From Pluralibacter sp. UBA7423 (GTDB lineage: Bacteria > Pseudomonadota > Gammaproteobacteria > Enterobacterales > Enterobacteriaceae): a stretch of 64,000 nucleotides of DNA. The notes below the pieces were generated by a model. The model saw nothing but the letters and a program-made list of their open reading frames with translations. It was not told the DNA's origin and made no database searches. Of this stretch, positions 1-9,026 are shown one piece after another. Positions within the stretch are counted from its first letter, which is position 1, and each line of letters starts with the position of its first letter. A program made the position numbers and the translations under genes. The stretch spans positions 1 to 64,000 of the forward strand of contig DKMD01000035.1 in assembly GCA_002470465.1 (NCBI GenBank). The letters run 5' to 3'.

Positions 1-60
1 CCTTAAACGATCGGCATTAGGTTTCGCAACCTGCCTTTTTTTGTCCTCAGCGCTGAAGGA

Positions 61-981
61 TCAGTTCAGGCGAACTGGCATCCCTGAGCGATCCTGAACG
101 GCCTGGTCCACAACGGTGGAATCCACATCGCTCTGACCCGTCACTGCCTGCACGGATTTGGTCAGGGTGATTGGTACGACTTCACCGCCGTTGAACTGAG
201 CGTCGGTGGTTGACAGCGGGTTGTGAACCTCAATGTAGCGGCTGCCGTCCGGCTCGGTGGTGGCTTTCACAGGCTCATCGATGAACTGCACGCGCGTCCC
301 AACTGGCACGTTCTGGAACAGGAACTTGATGTCGTCGTTACGCAGACGCACGCAGCCGTGGCTCACGCGCAGGCCGATACCGAAGTTAGCATTGGTGCCG
401 TGGATAGCATACAGACGACCGATATACAGGGCGTACAGACCCATCGGGTTGTCCGGACCCGCGGGAACAACGGCCGGCAGCGGTTCGCCTGCGGCAATAT
501 ATTCCGCGTGCATTTTCGCAGTCGGCGTCCAAGTTGGGCCCGCTTTCTTACGTTCAACCTTGGTGGTCCAGTTAATTGGGGTATCTTTCCCCAGCTGGCC
601 GATACCGATTGGCAGCACGATTACCGTGTTGGTGCCTTTCGGGTAGTAGTACAGACGCATTTCAGCGCTGTTAATCACGATGCCTTCATGTACCGTATCA
701 GGCAGGATCAGCTGCTGAGGGATGTTCAACACCGTGCCACCTTTTGGCAGGTACACGTCGACGCCAGGGTTGGCTTCGGTCATGTTGGACAGACCCATCT
801 GATACTGCGCAGCAAAATACTCAAGCGGCTGCTTGTTATCTTCCGGGATAGTGACCACCTGATTCTGGCCAATCAGACGGCTTCCGTCGGTTGGCAGAGG
901 ATAGGTCACAGCAGATGCAGTTTTGCAAAAGCCCATAACGGCAAAAGCTGCCGCGAAAAGCGTAGATAATTTCATTTTCAT
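61..981 (-). CDS. ldtB: L,D-transpeptidase LdtB (YbiS)
   Basis: Periplasmic L,D-transpeptidase of the YkuD family. In E. coli this enzyme attaches Braun lipoprotein to meso-diaminopimelate of peptidoglycan. The chosen start gives 306 residues, the length of the E. coli protein, beginning MKMKLSTLF with a signal peptide ending near TASA; an upstream in-frame extension has no signal-like character and was dropped. A LysM-like segment (about residues 55-100) precedes the catalytic domain. The HGTNANFG...SHGCVRL signature supplies the catalytic His and Cys. It is divergent from ybiT, as in E. coli. Near-identity with the remembered E. coli sequence makes the name secure. Confidence 0.96.
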   Translation of the reverse strand: MKMKLSTLFAAAFAVMGFCKTASAVTYPLPTDGSRLIGQNQVVTIPEDNKQPLEYFAAQYQMGLSNMTEANPGVDVYLPKGGTVLNIPQQLILPDTVHEGIVINSAEMRLYYYPKGTNTVIVLPIGIGQLGKDTPINWTTKVERKKAGPTWTPTAKMHAEYIAAGEPLPAVVPAGPDNPMGLYALYIGRLYAIHGTNANFGIGLRVSHGCVRLRNDDIKFLFQNVPVGTRVQFIDEPVKATTEPDGSRYIEVHNPLSTTDAQFNGGEVVPITLTKSVQAVTGQSDVDSTVVDQAVQDRSGMPVRLN

Positions 982-1208
982 GTTGTGCGAAGTATCGATG
1001 CCAGCAGGCTGTTGTTGGAGAAAAGGAACCTTTAATGGGAGCGCATTATAGGTGCATTCCACGCCGCAGGGAAATCAGATGTGGACGAAATCACACTTTT
1101 TTCACCGTCTGGTTCCATGGTGACAGTGTAGCCCGTGCACGAGCAAGGCGATTTTTATTCGGATTTGTGGCAAAATAGGCTGTTTGTCACATCTTTCAGG
1201 ATACGCCC

Positions 1209-2804
1209 GTGTTAGTTACCAGCAACGTCACTATGCAGTTCGGCAGTAAGCCGCTGTTCGAAAACATCTCCGTCAAATTTGGCGGCGGCAACCGTTACGG
1301 CCTGATTGGCGCCAACGGAAGCGGTAAATCCACCTTTATGAAAATTCTGGGGGGCGACCTGGAGCCGACCCTCGGCAACGTTTCGCTCGATCCTAATGAG
1401 CGCATCGGTAAGCTGCGCCAGGATCAGTTCGCCTTTGAAGAGTTCTCCGTGCTTGATACGGTGATCATGGGCCATGCCGAACTGTGGGAAGTGAAGCAGG
1501 AGCGCGATCGCATTTACGCGCTGCCGGAAATGAGCGAAGAAGAGGGCTACAAAGTGGCCGATCTTGAAGTCGCCTACGGCGAAATGGACGGCTACTCTGC
1601 CGAATCCCGCGCGGGTGAACTGCTGCTCGGCGTGGGTATTCCGCTGGAGCAGCACTACGGCCCGATGAGTGAAGTCGCACCTGGCTGGAAGCTGCGTGTG
1701 CTGCTGGCGCAGGCGCTGTTCTCTAATCCGGATATCCTGCTGCTCGATGAACCGACGAACAACCTGGACATCGACACCATTCGCTGGCTGGAACAGACGC
1801 TCAACGAGCGCGACAGCACCATGGTTATCATTTCGCACGACCGTCACTTCCTGAATATGGTCTGCACCCACATGGCGGATCTGGACTACGGCGAACTGCG
1901 CGTTTATCCAGGCAACTACGATGAATATATGACGGCGGCCACTCAGGCCCGTGAGCGTCTGCTGGCCGATAACGCCAAGAAAAAAGCGCAGATTGCTGAC
2001 CTGCAATCCTTCGTTAGCCGCTTCAGCGCCAACGCCTCTAAATCTCGTCAGGCAACCTCTCGTGCCCGCCAGATTGATAAGATCAAGCTGGAAGAAGTGA
2101 AAGCGTCCAGCCGCCAGAACCCGTTCATTCGCTTTGAGCAGGACAAGAAACTGTTCCGTAACGCGCTGGAAGTGGAAGCGCTCACCAAAGGGTTTGAAGA
2201 CGGTCCTCTGTTCAAGAACTTCAATCTGCTGCTGGAAGTGGGCGAGAAGATTGCCATCATCGGTGCTAACGGCGTGGGTAAATCCACCATGCTGAAAACC
2301 CTGGTGGGTGAAGCTCAGCCGGACAGCGGGACGGTGAAATGGTCCGAAAACGCCAAAATTGGTTACTACGCGCAGGATCACGAGTACGAGTTCGAAAACG
2401 ATCTCACCGTGTTTGAGTGGATGAGCCAGTGGAAGCAGGAAGGTGATGACGAGCAGGTGGTGCGCAGCTTCCTCGGCCGTCTGCTGTTCAGCCAGGACGA
2501 CATCAAGAAGCCAGCGAAGGTGCTTTCCGGTGGTGAGAAAGGCCGTATGCTGTTCGGCAAGCTGATGATGGAAAAACCCAACATTCTGGTGATGGATGAA
2601 CCGACCAACCACCTGGATATGGAATCCATCGAATCGCTGAACATGGCACTGGAAATGTATCAGGGCACCCTGATTTTCGTCTCCCATGACCGTGAGTTCG
2701 TTTCTTCACTGGCGACCCGCGTAATCGAAATTACGCCAGAGCGCGTGATCGACTTCAGCGGCAACTACGAAGATTATCTGCGCAGTAAAGGCATCGACAA
2801 CTGA
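1209..2804 (+). CDS. ybiT: ABC-F family ATPase YbiT
   Basis: Soluble ABC-F protein of 531 residues with two ATP-binding cassettes and no membrane segments; members of this class act on the ribosome during translation. Walker A motifs are GANGSGKST in domain 1 and GANGVGKST in domain 2. The first domain has [14 protein letters not shown] and the second has [14 protein letters not shown]. The linker between them is lysine- and arginine-rich (around residues 255-305). The start is GTG at 1209, giving [19 protein letters not shown], which aligns with E. coli YbiT. It is transcribed away from ldtB. No individual substrate is known for this paralogue. Confidence 0.96.
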   Translation: MLVTSNVTMQFGSKPLFENISVKFGGGNRYGLIGANGSGKSTFMKILGGDLEPTLGNVSLDPNERIGKLRQDQFAFEEFSVLDTVIMGHAELWEVKQERDRIYALPEMSEEEGYKVADLEVAYGEMDGYSAESRAGELLLGVGIPLEQHYGPMSEVAPGWKLRVLLAQALFSNPDILLLDEPTNNLDIDTIRWLEQTLNERDSTMVIISHDRHFLNMVCTHMADLDYGELRVYPGNYDEYMTAATQARERLLADNAKKKAQIADLQSFVSRFSANASKSRQATSRARQIDKIKLEEVKASSRQNPFIRFEQDKKLFRNALEVEALTKGFEDGPLFKNFNLLLEVGEKIAIIGANGVGKSTMLKTLVGEAQPDSGTVKWSENAKIGYYAQDHEYEFENDLTVFEWMSQWKQEGDDEQVVRSFLGRLLFSQDDIKKPAKVLSGGEKGRMLFGKLMMEKPNILVMDEPTNHLDMESIESLNMALEMYQGTLIFVSHDREFVSSLATRVIEITPERVIDFSGNYEDYLRSKGIDN

Positions 2805-2822
2805 TTTCTCGTCGTCTTTCAC

Positions 2823-2911
2823 GCTGCAACAGTGTTGGCTGCACCCGCGCACCCCGGTCACTTACTTTAGTAAGCTCCCGGGGATTTGCGGACTTGCCGC
2901 CTTGTTGCAGC
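2823..2911. repeat. Imperfect palindromic intergenic element
   Basis: Outer arms GCTGCAAC (2823-2830) and GTTGCAGC (2904-2911) enclose an inner stem of CCCCGG (2852-2857) with CCGGGG (2878-2883), which itself encloses CTTACTTTAGTAAG. I recognise the GACTTGCCGCC and CTTACTTTAGTAAG blocks as recurring in enterobacterial intergenic regions, but I cannot name the family. No U-tract follows, so it is not a standard terminator. Confidence 0.5.
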
Positions 2912-3094
2912 GCGAAATCCATAGGGAAATATATTCACATTCTCGTGTGCATCTGCGTAACCGGGGTTTTCTCCCGCCCGACCGCCTTATTTTTAAACGC
3001 TTCCGCAACACCTTCGTAATCCCACGATCTCCCCATTATTTCTGCACAATTCTGTGAAGAAATAGCGACTGAATTTTCAGTGGCAGGAGGGGCT

Positions 3095-3409
3095 ATGCGT
3101 GAGTTTTCTTTTTATTCCGGCGTATCAGAATCCGCTCTTTATCGTTATCACATTCGGGAAACCGGACAGGTTTATCACGTGACGATTTGCCTTCAGCAGG
3201 ACGATGCCGAAGAGCAGATCATTGGCCACAAAGTGCTGCGTAATATCACTCGTCAGGACATAATTCGCGAATGTGTCTCGCATTGCCGACGCCGAAGCGT
3301 GCAGGACAAATCCTGCGAGCGAACAGAGTGGCTAACCCGCCTGCGTAACTGGGCGCTATGCAGTCTTACGGTAGTGGCATTTATCCGCCTGATGATGCTT
3401 CGGTCCTGA
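3095..3409 (+). CDS. Hypothetical protein, 104 aa
   Basis: Not recognised. The ATG at 3095 is chosen because AGGAGG (3085-3090) lies just upstream; a GTG 15 bases earlier would place that sequence inside the gene. The first 75 residues are polar and hydrophilic, with four cysteines around residues 65-80. A short hydrophobic stretch near the C terminus (NWALCSLTVVAFIRLMML) could be a membrane anchor. A 24-codon hydrophobic reading frame with its own ribosome site follows after 12 bases, so the two may be co-translated. It is absent from this position in E. coli K-12. Confidence 0.6.
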   Translation: MREFSFYSGVSESALYRYHIRETGQVYHVTICLQQDDAEEQIIGHKVLRNITRQDIIRECVSHCRRRSVQDKSCERTEWLTRLRNWALCSLTVVAFIRLMMLRS

Positions 3410-3421
3410 CGGGAGAAGGCG

Positions 3422-3496
3422 ATGCTGATTGTGCTGACGCTGTTGACGCTGATGCTGTACTGCGTGCTGATCGGATTTTTGATTGCGGCAATCTGA
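3422..3496 (+). CDS. Putative 24-aa membrane microprotein
   Basis: A short frame encoding 24 almost entirely hydrophobic residues (begins MLIVLTLLTLML, ends FLIAAI), enough for one transmembrane helix. It has a good ribosome site, GGGAGAAGG, six bases before the ATG, and starts 12 bases after the upstream gene. A BIME-type repeat begins about ten bases after its stop. The composition and the ribosome site support translation; there is no homology that I can name. Confidence 0.45.
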   Translation: MLIVLTLLTLMLYCVLIGFLIAAI

Positions 3497-3506
3497 CGAG
3501 AAAAGT

Positions 3507-3566
3507 GCCCGGTGACTCTGCGCGGGAATAGCGGTAGACCCGGCAAGACGAAGCCGCCGCCGGGCA
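3507..3566. repeat. REP/BIME element
   Basis: Inverted GC-rich units: GCCCGGTGAC at the left and CCGCCGGGC at the right, with the AAGACGAAGCCGCCG motif typical of enterobacterial REP sequences. It lies between the microprotein and the convergent secreted peptide gene. Confidence 0.7.
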
Positions 3567-3576
3567 TCCTGCAACA

Positions 3577-3822
3577 TTAGTGGTGATGCGGAACGGGAAG
3601 CGGATAGCCGTTGCTGGTCGTTGCGGTGCGGGTAAAGGTGCCTGGTGCATAAGCCTGAGCGATGTCGCCATCATTTTCATCGGCTGAAAAACGGCTCAGC
3701 GCGGTGGTTTTGACGGTTGTGGCTGACGCAGCGGCGGCTTCCGGGGACGGTTTTTCCTGAAAGGCCAGTGCGCTGGTGGAGCCAAGGGCAAGAACAACGG
3801 CGAAAGCGGTGAATATTTTCAT
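3577..3822 (-). CDS. Small secreted protein of unknown function
   Basis: An 81-residue product beginning MKIFTAFAVVLALGSTSALA, a clear Sec signal peptide with an Ala-x-Ala cleavage site. The mature part (about 60 residues) is Ala/Thr-rich, contains ALSRFSADENDGDIAQAYAPG and ends in PVPHHH, a His-rich tail. The start was set at the signal peptide rather than at an upstream methionine with no signal features. No family is recognised. The terminal His triplet could bind metal, but that is speculation. Confidence 0.6.
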   Translation of the reverse strand: MKIFTAFAVVLALGSTSALAFQEKPSPEAAAASATTVKTTALSRFSADENDGDIAQAYAPGTFTRTATTSNGYPLPVPHHH

Positions 3823-3966
3823 TATGGATTGTCCGCAGATTAAGAGGCCCTTTGACATTATCCTGCGGTTGTAAAAAACGCCATGCGCTGTTACACGCAT
3901 GACGCAGTTAGTTACAGCTGGACATTAATTTGTTCTGCCCTTCCAAAGGGAAAGGGCCGCCAGGCC

Positions 3967-6333
3967 TTACTTCAGGCACCACTCATCGCTGGCTTCGCCG
4001 TTAATCAGCAGCTGACGCTTCTCGCCCACAGGTAATGTCACCTTCAGCGCATTCCACGCCGGGCGGAAATCACCGCGCGGGTTCAGCTTCAGATTAATGG
4101 TGCTACCGGTGCATTCCATTTCCCACTCAAGCCACAGCGCTTTGCCCTCTTTGTAGCCCCAGGTTTCGCCGTCATCTTCAAACAGCAAGCCGTGCTCTGA
4201 CCCCACGCCCTTCAACGGGAACAGCTTCAGTTCGCGGTTGGTGTCGTCCTGCGGTTTCACATGCTTAATGCGATCGCTTAGCGGCAGACCGGCACCGGCG
4301 CGAACCAGCAGCGGCAGTTTTTCCAGCGGCGCATCGACGGTGATCCACTGGCCGCCGGAGAACCATTCGCCGGTGTAGAAATCGTACCAGCCCGTTTCGT
4401 TGGCTGGCAGCCAGACCGGGCGCTGACGCTGGCCCTGTTCCACCACGCTTGCCACCAGCAGATCGCGGCCCAGCAGGAAGTCATCGCACTCGGCGAAGGT
4501 CTGCTCGTCGTGTTCGTGATCGAGGAAAGTAGGGCGCAGCATCGGTTCATCGTCGGCGTGTGCCTGCCACAGCAGAGTGTAGAGATACGGCATCAGGCGG
4601 TAGCGCAGCTCAATCGCACCGCGAATGCATGGCGTGATCGCCGGGTACATCCACGGTTCGTTAACGGTATGGTCATCGTTCCAGGAGTGGATGGTAAAGC
4701 GCGGATGCATTACGCCGTTCTGCACCCAGCGGACGAACAGCTCTGCATCGGGCTTATCGCCGGAGAAACCGCCGACGTCGTGTCCGACGTTAAACAGCCC
4801 GGAGAGGCTCATACCCACGCCCATGCGGGTGTTATAGCGCAGGGTATCCCAGTTGGTGCGGTTATCACCGCTCCAGGTCTGCACGTAGCGCTGCATCCCG
4901 GCGCAGCCGGAGCGGGAAATCAGATACGGACGTTTTTCCGGCGCGAAACGCTGTTGCGCTTCCATGGAGGCGCGCATCATCAGCAGCGGCATGACCGGGC
5001 GAATGTGCTTAATGGCGATTTCCTGACCGAAGCCAAAGCAGCGCGCTTCGCCATCCCAGACTTCATATTCGTTGTTGTCGTTCCAGGTGGAGTCGATGCC
5101 CATCTCCAGCAGCTGGGTGGTCACGCCTTCCTGCCACCAGGCTATGGTCGCCGGATTGGTGAAGTCGAGGTGGGAACCTTCGTCATCCCAGAACACCGAG
5201 CGTTCCGGCGCGTTGGCTTCGGAATCACGCACGAACAGGCCTTTCTCCGCCACTTCGTTATAGCGTGGGTGATCCTGTAACAGGCACGGCTTGATATTGG
5301 CCGCAAGCTTCAGGCCTGCATTGTGGAACGCCTGGCTCACCACCTTCGGCTGCGGCACTTTGTCGTAGTTCCAGTTAAACACGTAGCGTTTGCCGTTGAT
5401 CGAGGTATAGCCGGACGAAAGCTGGAATGAATCGCAAGGGATGGCATGCTCGTCGCACAGGCGGATAAAGTTCATCAGCTGGTTCTGCGCGTCCGGCGCA
5501 TCGGTGTAATGCATGGTTGAACCGCTGTATCCGAGGCTCCATTTTGGCCCGAACAGCGTTTTGCCCGTCAGACGCACGAAGGATTTAGTGATATCCAGCA
5601 CGCGCTTGCCGGTGAACAGGTAGTAGTCGATATCACCCGCTTCGGCCTGCCAGCGGCGATAGGCGGTGTGATAGTTGTCGAGCTCGTTGCCCAGATCCAG
5701 CCAGCAGCTGCTCAGGTTATCGTAGAAAAGGCCGACGCTCACGTCATCCCGGCGGGTGATGGTGAACGGAATATGCTTATAGAGCGGGTCGGTGCTGACC
5801 GCGTTGTAGCCCATTGCGTCCAGGTTACGCATTTCATAGCGTTTACCGGTGCGCTGTAAATCACCCGCTTTTTCGCCAAGACCGTAGAAGCGCTCGTCCT
5901 TCTGACGCTTCAGGTAGTGCGCCACGCCGTCGCCATGGACATTCACCAGATAGGCACTGGTCGGACGGTCACCGGTCAGATACTGCCACTCGCCCGCTTC
6001 ATTTTTGTAGTGCCACTCCAGCCACAGCGGCTGGTGGACGGTGACGCGCAGCTGTGAGGTGCTGATGGTGAGGCTGTCGTCTTTTTTCTCCAGCGTCCAC
6101 GCAGGCAGGCTGAATCCGGAGAGATCGTCGCGGGAACGACCTTCCCACGGCACGTCCTGGCCCGGCGCGATGCTCCAGGTTTTGTCCAGCGCCAGTTTGC
6201 CCTGACGTTTAAGCAGCACGCGGAACAGGTTTTCTTCCAGCATGTACAGGCAGAGCGTGTGCTGGCCGTCGACGGCCAGCTCGACGTGGTGGGCGGATTG
6301 TTTTTCGAAGGACCAGTGTTTAAGCGTTTTCAT
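3967..6333 (-). CDS. Glycoside hydrolase family 31 alpha-glucosidase
   Basis: Cytoplasmic GH31 enzyme of 788 residues with no signal peptide. The nucleophile is predicted at Asp419 in STWNDNNEYE and the acid/base at Asp490 in QTWSGDNRTNWD; both GH31 signatures are intact, so hydrolysis of an alpha-glucoside or related alpha-linked sugar is expected. The N-terminal beta-sandwich spans about residues 1-240, the barrel about 260-600, and the C-terminal beta domains follow. It lies 15 bases downstream of the MFS transporter on the same strand and is presumably in one operon, with a divergent LacI-type regulator beyond, which fits uptake and hydrolysis of a glycoside. The exact substrate (glucosyl or xylosyl) cannot be read from the sequence. 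Confidence 0.88.
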   Translation of the reverse strand: MKTLKHWSFEKQSAHHVELAVDGQHTLCLYMLEENLFRVLLKRQGKLALDKTWSIAPGQDVPWEGRSRDDLSGFSLPAWTLEKKDDSLTISTSQLRVTVHQPLWLEWHYKNEAGEWQYLTGDRPTSAYLVNVHGDGVAHYLKRQKDERFYGLGEKAGDLQRTGKRYEMRNLDAMGYNAVSTDPLYKHIPFTITRRDDVSVGLFYDNLSSCWLDLGNELDNYHTAYRRWQAEAGDIDYYLFTGKRVLDITKSFVRLTGKTLFGPKWSLGYSGSTMHYTDAPDAQNQLMNFIRLCDEHAIPCDSFQLSSGYTSINGKRYVFNWNYDKVPQPKVVSQAFHNAGLKLAANIKPCLLQDHPRYNEVAEKGLFVRDSEANAPERSVFWDDEGSHLDFTNPATIAWWQEGVTTQLLEMGIDSTWNDNNEYEVWDGEARCFGFGQEIAIKHIRPVMPLLMMRASMEAQQRFAPEKRPYLISRSGCAGMQRYVQTWSGDNRTNWDTLRYNTRMGVGMSLSGLFNVGHDVGGFSGDKPDAELFVRWVQNGVMHPRFTIHSWNDDHTVNEPWMYPAITPCIRGAIELRYRLMPYLYTLLWQAHADDEPMLRPTFLDHEHDEQTFAECDDFLLGRDLLVASVVEQGQRQRPVWLPANETGWYDFYTGEWFSGGQWITVDAPLEKLPLLVRAGAGLPLSDRIKHVKPQDDTNRELKLFPLKGVGSEHGLLFEDDGETWGYKEGKALWLEWEMECTGSTINLKLNPRGDFRPAWNALKVTLPVGEKRQLLINGEASDEWCLK

Positions 6334-6347
6334 ATCAAAACCTATAC

Positions 6348-7649
6348 TCAGGCGCGTTTAGCGCGACGTTCAGCAATAAATGCAACCAGGAAGACTGCGC
6401 CAATCAGGTCAAAGAAGCCCATGGCGATAAACAGCGGGTTGAAGCCAATCTTGTCGGCCGTTACCCCAATAATCAGAGAGAACAGGAAGCTTGCGATCCA
6501 CGCCGCGGAGCCACGCATGCCGTTGACGGTCGCCATCTGGCCTTTGTCGAACGACTCGACCACCAGGGCGCTCAGCATGCAGGAGATTATCTGGTGGCCA
6601 AAGCCGCCGATGGAGATCAGCGCAATTGCCACATACGGGTTATTGGTGAAGGCCATTGCCGCCAGGGAGAGCATCAGGAACGCCCCGCTGACGGAAGAGG
6701 CCACAATAGAGTTCACGCGGGTGCAGCCGAACACGCGGACATAGAGTCGGGTGAGATAGCCACTCGCCACGCTGCCCAGATCGGCGGCGAGGAACGGCAG
6801 CCAGGCGAACAGTGCAATCTGCTTGAGCTCCATACCGTAGGCTTTGGCGAGGTACAGCGGTACCCAGAAGCTCATTACCGCCCAGGCCGGTTCCGCCATA
6901 AAGGCCGGGATGGCAATGCCGTAGAAACGTTTGTTCTTACCAATCGTGCGCAGCGCGGTGAAGAAGGGCAGCTTGACCGGTGGCGCTTCGTTATCCTGGT
7001 TGATGAAGGCCAGCTCTTCTTTGCTCAGGTTTGGGTGCTTATCAGGGTTGTGGTAGAACGCCCACCACAGAACCACCCACACCAGCGCCAGAAAACCGGT
7101 AAACATGAACGCGCCCTGCCAGCCGAAGGAGGCGTGGGCAAAGTAGATGATTGGCGGGGCCAGCATTGCACCAATGGAGAAACCGACGCCAGCCCAACCG
7201 GCGGCAATCGGGCGCTCAGATTTTGGGAACCATTCGCCGATGGTTTTCGCGTTCGCCGGCGTCGCAGCCGCTTCGGAGGCACCCATGCCAAAACGCAGCA
7301 GCGCCATATGCAGCCAGCTTCCTGCGCCCGCGTGGGCGATACAGGCAACGGCCCACAGAATCGCACAAATCATAAAGCCGAGTTTCAGGCCGATAACGTC
7401 AATCAGCCAGCCGCAAATTGGCTGGAAGATCGTATAGGCCAGCTGGAAGGCGCCAACGATCCAGGAGTACTGTTCGGTGGTAATGCCCAGTTCGGTTTTC
7501 AGCTCGGGCGCGAGAATGCCCAGTGAGTTGCGCGTGATGTAGTTTACGGTAACGCCCAGAAGGAAAAGCACCAGCACCCACCAGCGCAGGTTTTTCACTA
7601 CGCGGCGCGATTTGCTGACCGTCATATCGTTATTAATACCTTGGCTCAT
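6348..7649 (-). CDS. MFS transporter, anion:cation symporter type
   Basis: A 433-residue major facilitator with about twelve hydrophobic segments. The MFS signature is seen after helix 2 as GWLIDVIGLKLGF, and there is a conserved RFGMGASEAAATPANAK segment typical of the ExuT/GudP-like ACS subfamily of sugar-acid transporters. The ATG at 7649 is preferred over an in-frame GTG at 7661 because GGAG lies six bases before it. It is the first gene of a likely two-gene operon with the GH31 enzyme. The substrate is unknown; the partner suggests a glycoside or glycosyl-acid. Confidence 0.85.
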   Translation of the reverse strand: MSQGINNDMTVSKSRRVVKNLRWWVLVLFLLGVTVNYITRNSLGILAPELKTELGITTEQYSWIVGAFQLAYTIFQPICGWLIDVIGLKLGFMICAILWAVACIAHAGAGSWLHMALLRFGMGASEAAATPANAKTIGEWFPKSERPIAAGWAGVGFSIGAMLAPPIIYFAHASFGWQGAFMFTGFLALVWVVLWWAFYHNPDKHPNLSKEELAFINQDNEAPPVKLPFFTALRTIGKNKRFYGIAIPAFMAEPAWAVMSFWVPLYLAKAYGMELKQIALFAWLPFLAADLGSVASGYLTRLYVRVFGCTRVNSIVASSVSGAFLMLSLAAMAFTNNPYVAIALISIGGFGHQIISCMLSALVVESFDKGQMATVNGMRGSAAWIASFLFSLIIGVTADKIGFNPLFIAMGFFDLIGAVFLVAFIAERRAKRA

Positions 7650-7952
7650 AGAATTCTCCACAAGACGGTTTGTAGGGGGGAAGATGACCGACTCGATCCG
7701 TGAGTTGTCACACCAGTTTTTCTATTTTCTTGAAACCTAATGGTTTTCTTTTGGTAAGCTCCCATATAACTAGTATGGAAGTTGTCAGGCCAATTCAGGG
7801 TAAGGCAGAAAAATCGGCGCTGATAGCCTGATTTATGCAAGTTTTTTCATAAGGTGGGCAAAACTTCCCGGTTAGTCACATTCACCCCTTTGTGGACAGG
7901 GTAAATTAACCATGAAAATTCTTTCATTTTCAAAATGGAGGTAGATCACAAA
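7650..7952. promoter_or_regulatory. Divergent promoter region with operator-like dyad
   Basis: A 303-base region between the MFS gene and the LacI-type gene. It contains a dyad at 7759-7781 with arms CTcCCATA and TATGGaAG around a seven-base centre. A second weaker repeat, GAAACC-TAAT-GGTTTT, lies about 30 bases to the left. Both genes are transcribed outward, so one or both dyads could be operators for the adjacent regulator. Confidence 0.45.
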
Positions 7953-9026
7953 TTGGATAAAAAGCTCAAAATCGCCGAAATTGCCGCCCGGACAGGCCTT
8001 TCCGGCAGCACCGTTTCCCGGGTGCTGGCGGGCAAAGCCAACACCAGTGAAAAGGCGCGAGAGCGGGTGCTTGCTTGTGCACGTGAGCTGGGCGTGATGG
8101 AAGGCATGGCCGCAGGCAGAATGTTGCTGAACAGCCTGATTGTCTTTGCGCCGCAGCGGGCGTTCGATGAGCGGTCCGACATCTTTTACTACCGCGTGAT
8201 CCAGAGCATCAATAAAGCGCTGTCGCCGCATGAGGTGCGCCTTCGTTACTGCGCGCTGGAGGAAAACGACAGTGATGCCAACCTGTTTCTGGCGCGAATG
8301 AATGAGGCCGAAACCCAGGCGGCGATCCTGCTCGGTATCGACGATCCGCACATTCACGATCTGGCGGCGGATTTCGCCAGGCCCTGCGTGCTGATCAACT
8401 GTCGCGATGAGCGCATGCGTTTGCCGTCGATCGCGCCGGATCACCGCCTGATTGGCCAGTTTGCTGCCCGGTATCTGTTCGATATGGGTCACCGTTCGGT
8501 GGTGAACGTGATGTGCCTGCGCCGCTACACGATGGAGCTCAGATTGATGGGCATTCGTGAGGCGTGGAAGAACGGCAACCTCCGTTTTCAGGACGCCCGC
8601 GATTTGATAACCGTGCCGAGCTTCAGTGCAAAAGAAACAGAAGAGAAAGTGGGGGCCTGGCTGGATGCCCTCGGCGGCAAGCCGCTGCCGACGGCGTTTC
8701 TGGTCGGTGGGGATTTTATGGCCGCAGGTACGATAAACGCGCTTCAGCAGCGTGGGCTACGGGTGCCGCAGGATGTGTCGGTGATGAGCATCGACGGTTT
8801 CAACCTGGCCGCGATTCAGGATGTGCCGCTGACGGCTATCCACGTGCCGCGTGATGAGCTGGGCGTAGAGGCCGTGCAGATGCTACAGCAGCGGCTGATT
8901 CGTCCAGAAGCGCCGTGCGGTTCTCTTCTGCTGCATGGCCAGCTTGCCGTGAGGGAATCCGTCCGGCGGATACGTCCAGGCACGCGACGTACCGCCGTTG
9001 AACGGGAAGGGCTGTACGATGATTAA
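7953..9026 (+). CDS. LacI-family transcriptional regulator
   Basis: DNA-binding regulator with an N-terminal helix-turn-helix (KIAEIAARTGLSGSTVSRVL) and a periplasmic-binding-protein-like effector domain (about residues 55-340). TTG at 7953 is chosen: GGAGGT (7937-7942) lies ten bases upstream and the product then begins MDKKLKIAEIA, the usual LacI-family length ahead of the first helix. An ATG at 7935 would add six residues but has no ribosome site. It is divergent from the MFS/GH31 operon and probably controls it in response to a sugar. The stop codon overlaps that of the convergent ybiU. Confidence 0.88.
   Translation: MDKKLKIAEIAARTGLSGSTVSRVLAGKANTSEKARERVLACARELGVMEGMAAGRMLLNSLIVFAPQRAFDERSDIFYYRVIQSINKALSPHEVRLRYCALEENDSDANLFLARMNEAETQAAILLGIDDPHIHDLAADFARPCVLINCRDERMRLPSIAPDHRLIGQFAARYLFDMGHRSVVNVMCLRRYTMELRLMGIREAWKNGNLRFQDARDLITVPSFSAKETEEKVGAWLDALGGKPLPTAFLVGGDFMAAGTINALQQRGLRVPQDVSVMSIDGFNLAAIQDVPLTAIHVPRDELGVEAVQMLQQRLIRPEAPCGSLLLHGQLAVRESVRRIRPGTRRTAVEREGLYDD

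Noticed and set aside
1212..2687. A 491-codon open frame antisense to ybiT
   Set aside because: It is the mirror of a strongly coding gene, with low-complexity His/Gln/Val-rich content and no recognisable domain. The same applies to long antisense frames over GH31, ybiW, ybjL and potG.
3967..6333. GH31 protein as an alpha-glucan lyase producing 1,5-anhydrofructose
   Set aside because: Attractive because of the neighbouring anhydrosugar genes, but the nucleophile motif WNDNNE and acid/base WSGDN look like those of hydrolases, not of the lyase subgroup.
7917..7931. Possible fourth copy of the ybiU/fsaA element before the LacI-type gene (CTTTCATTTTCAAAA)
   Set aside because: Only about 10 of 15 positions match and the inverted repeat is lost, so it is probably chance in AT-rich DNA.
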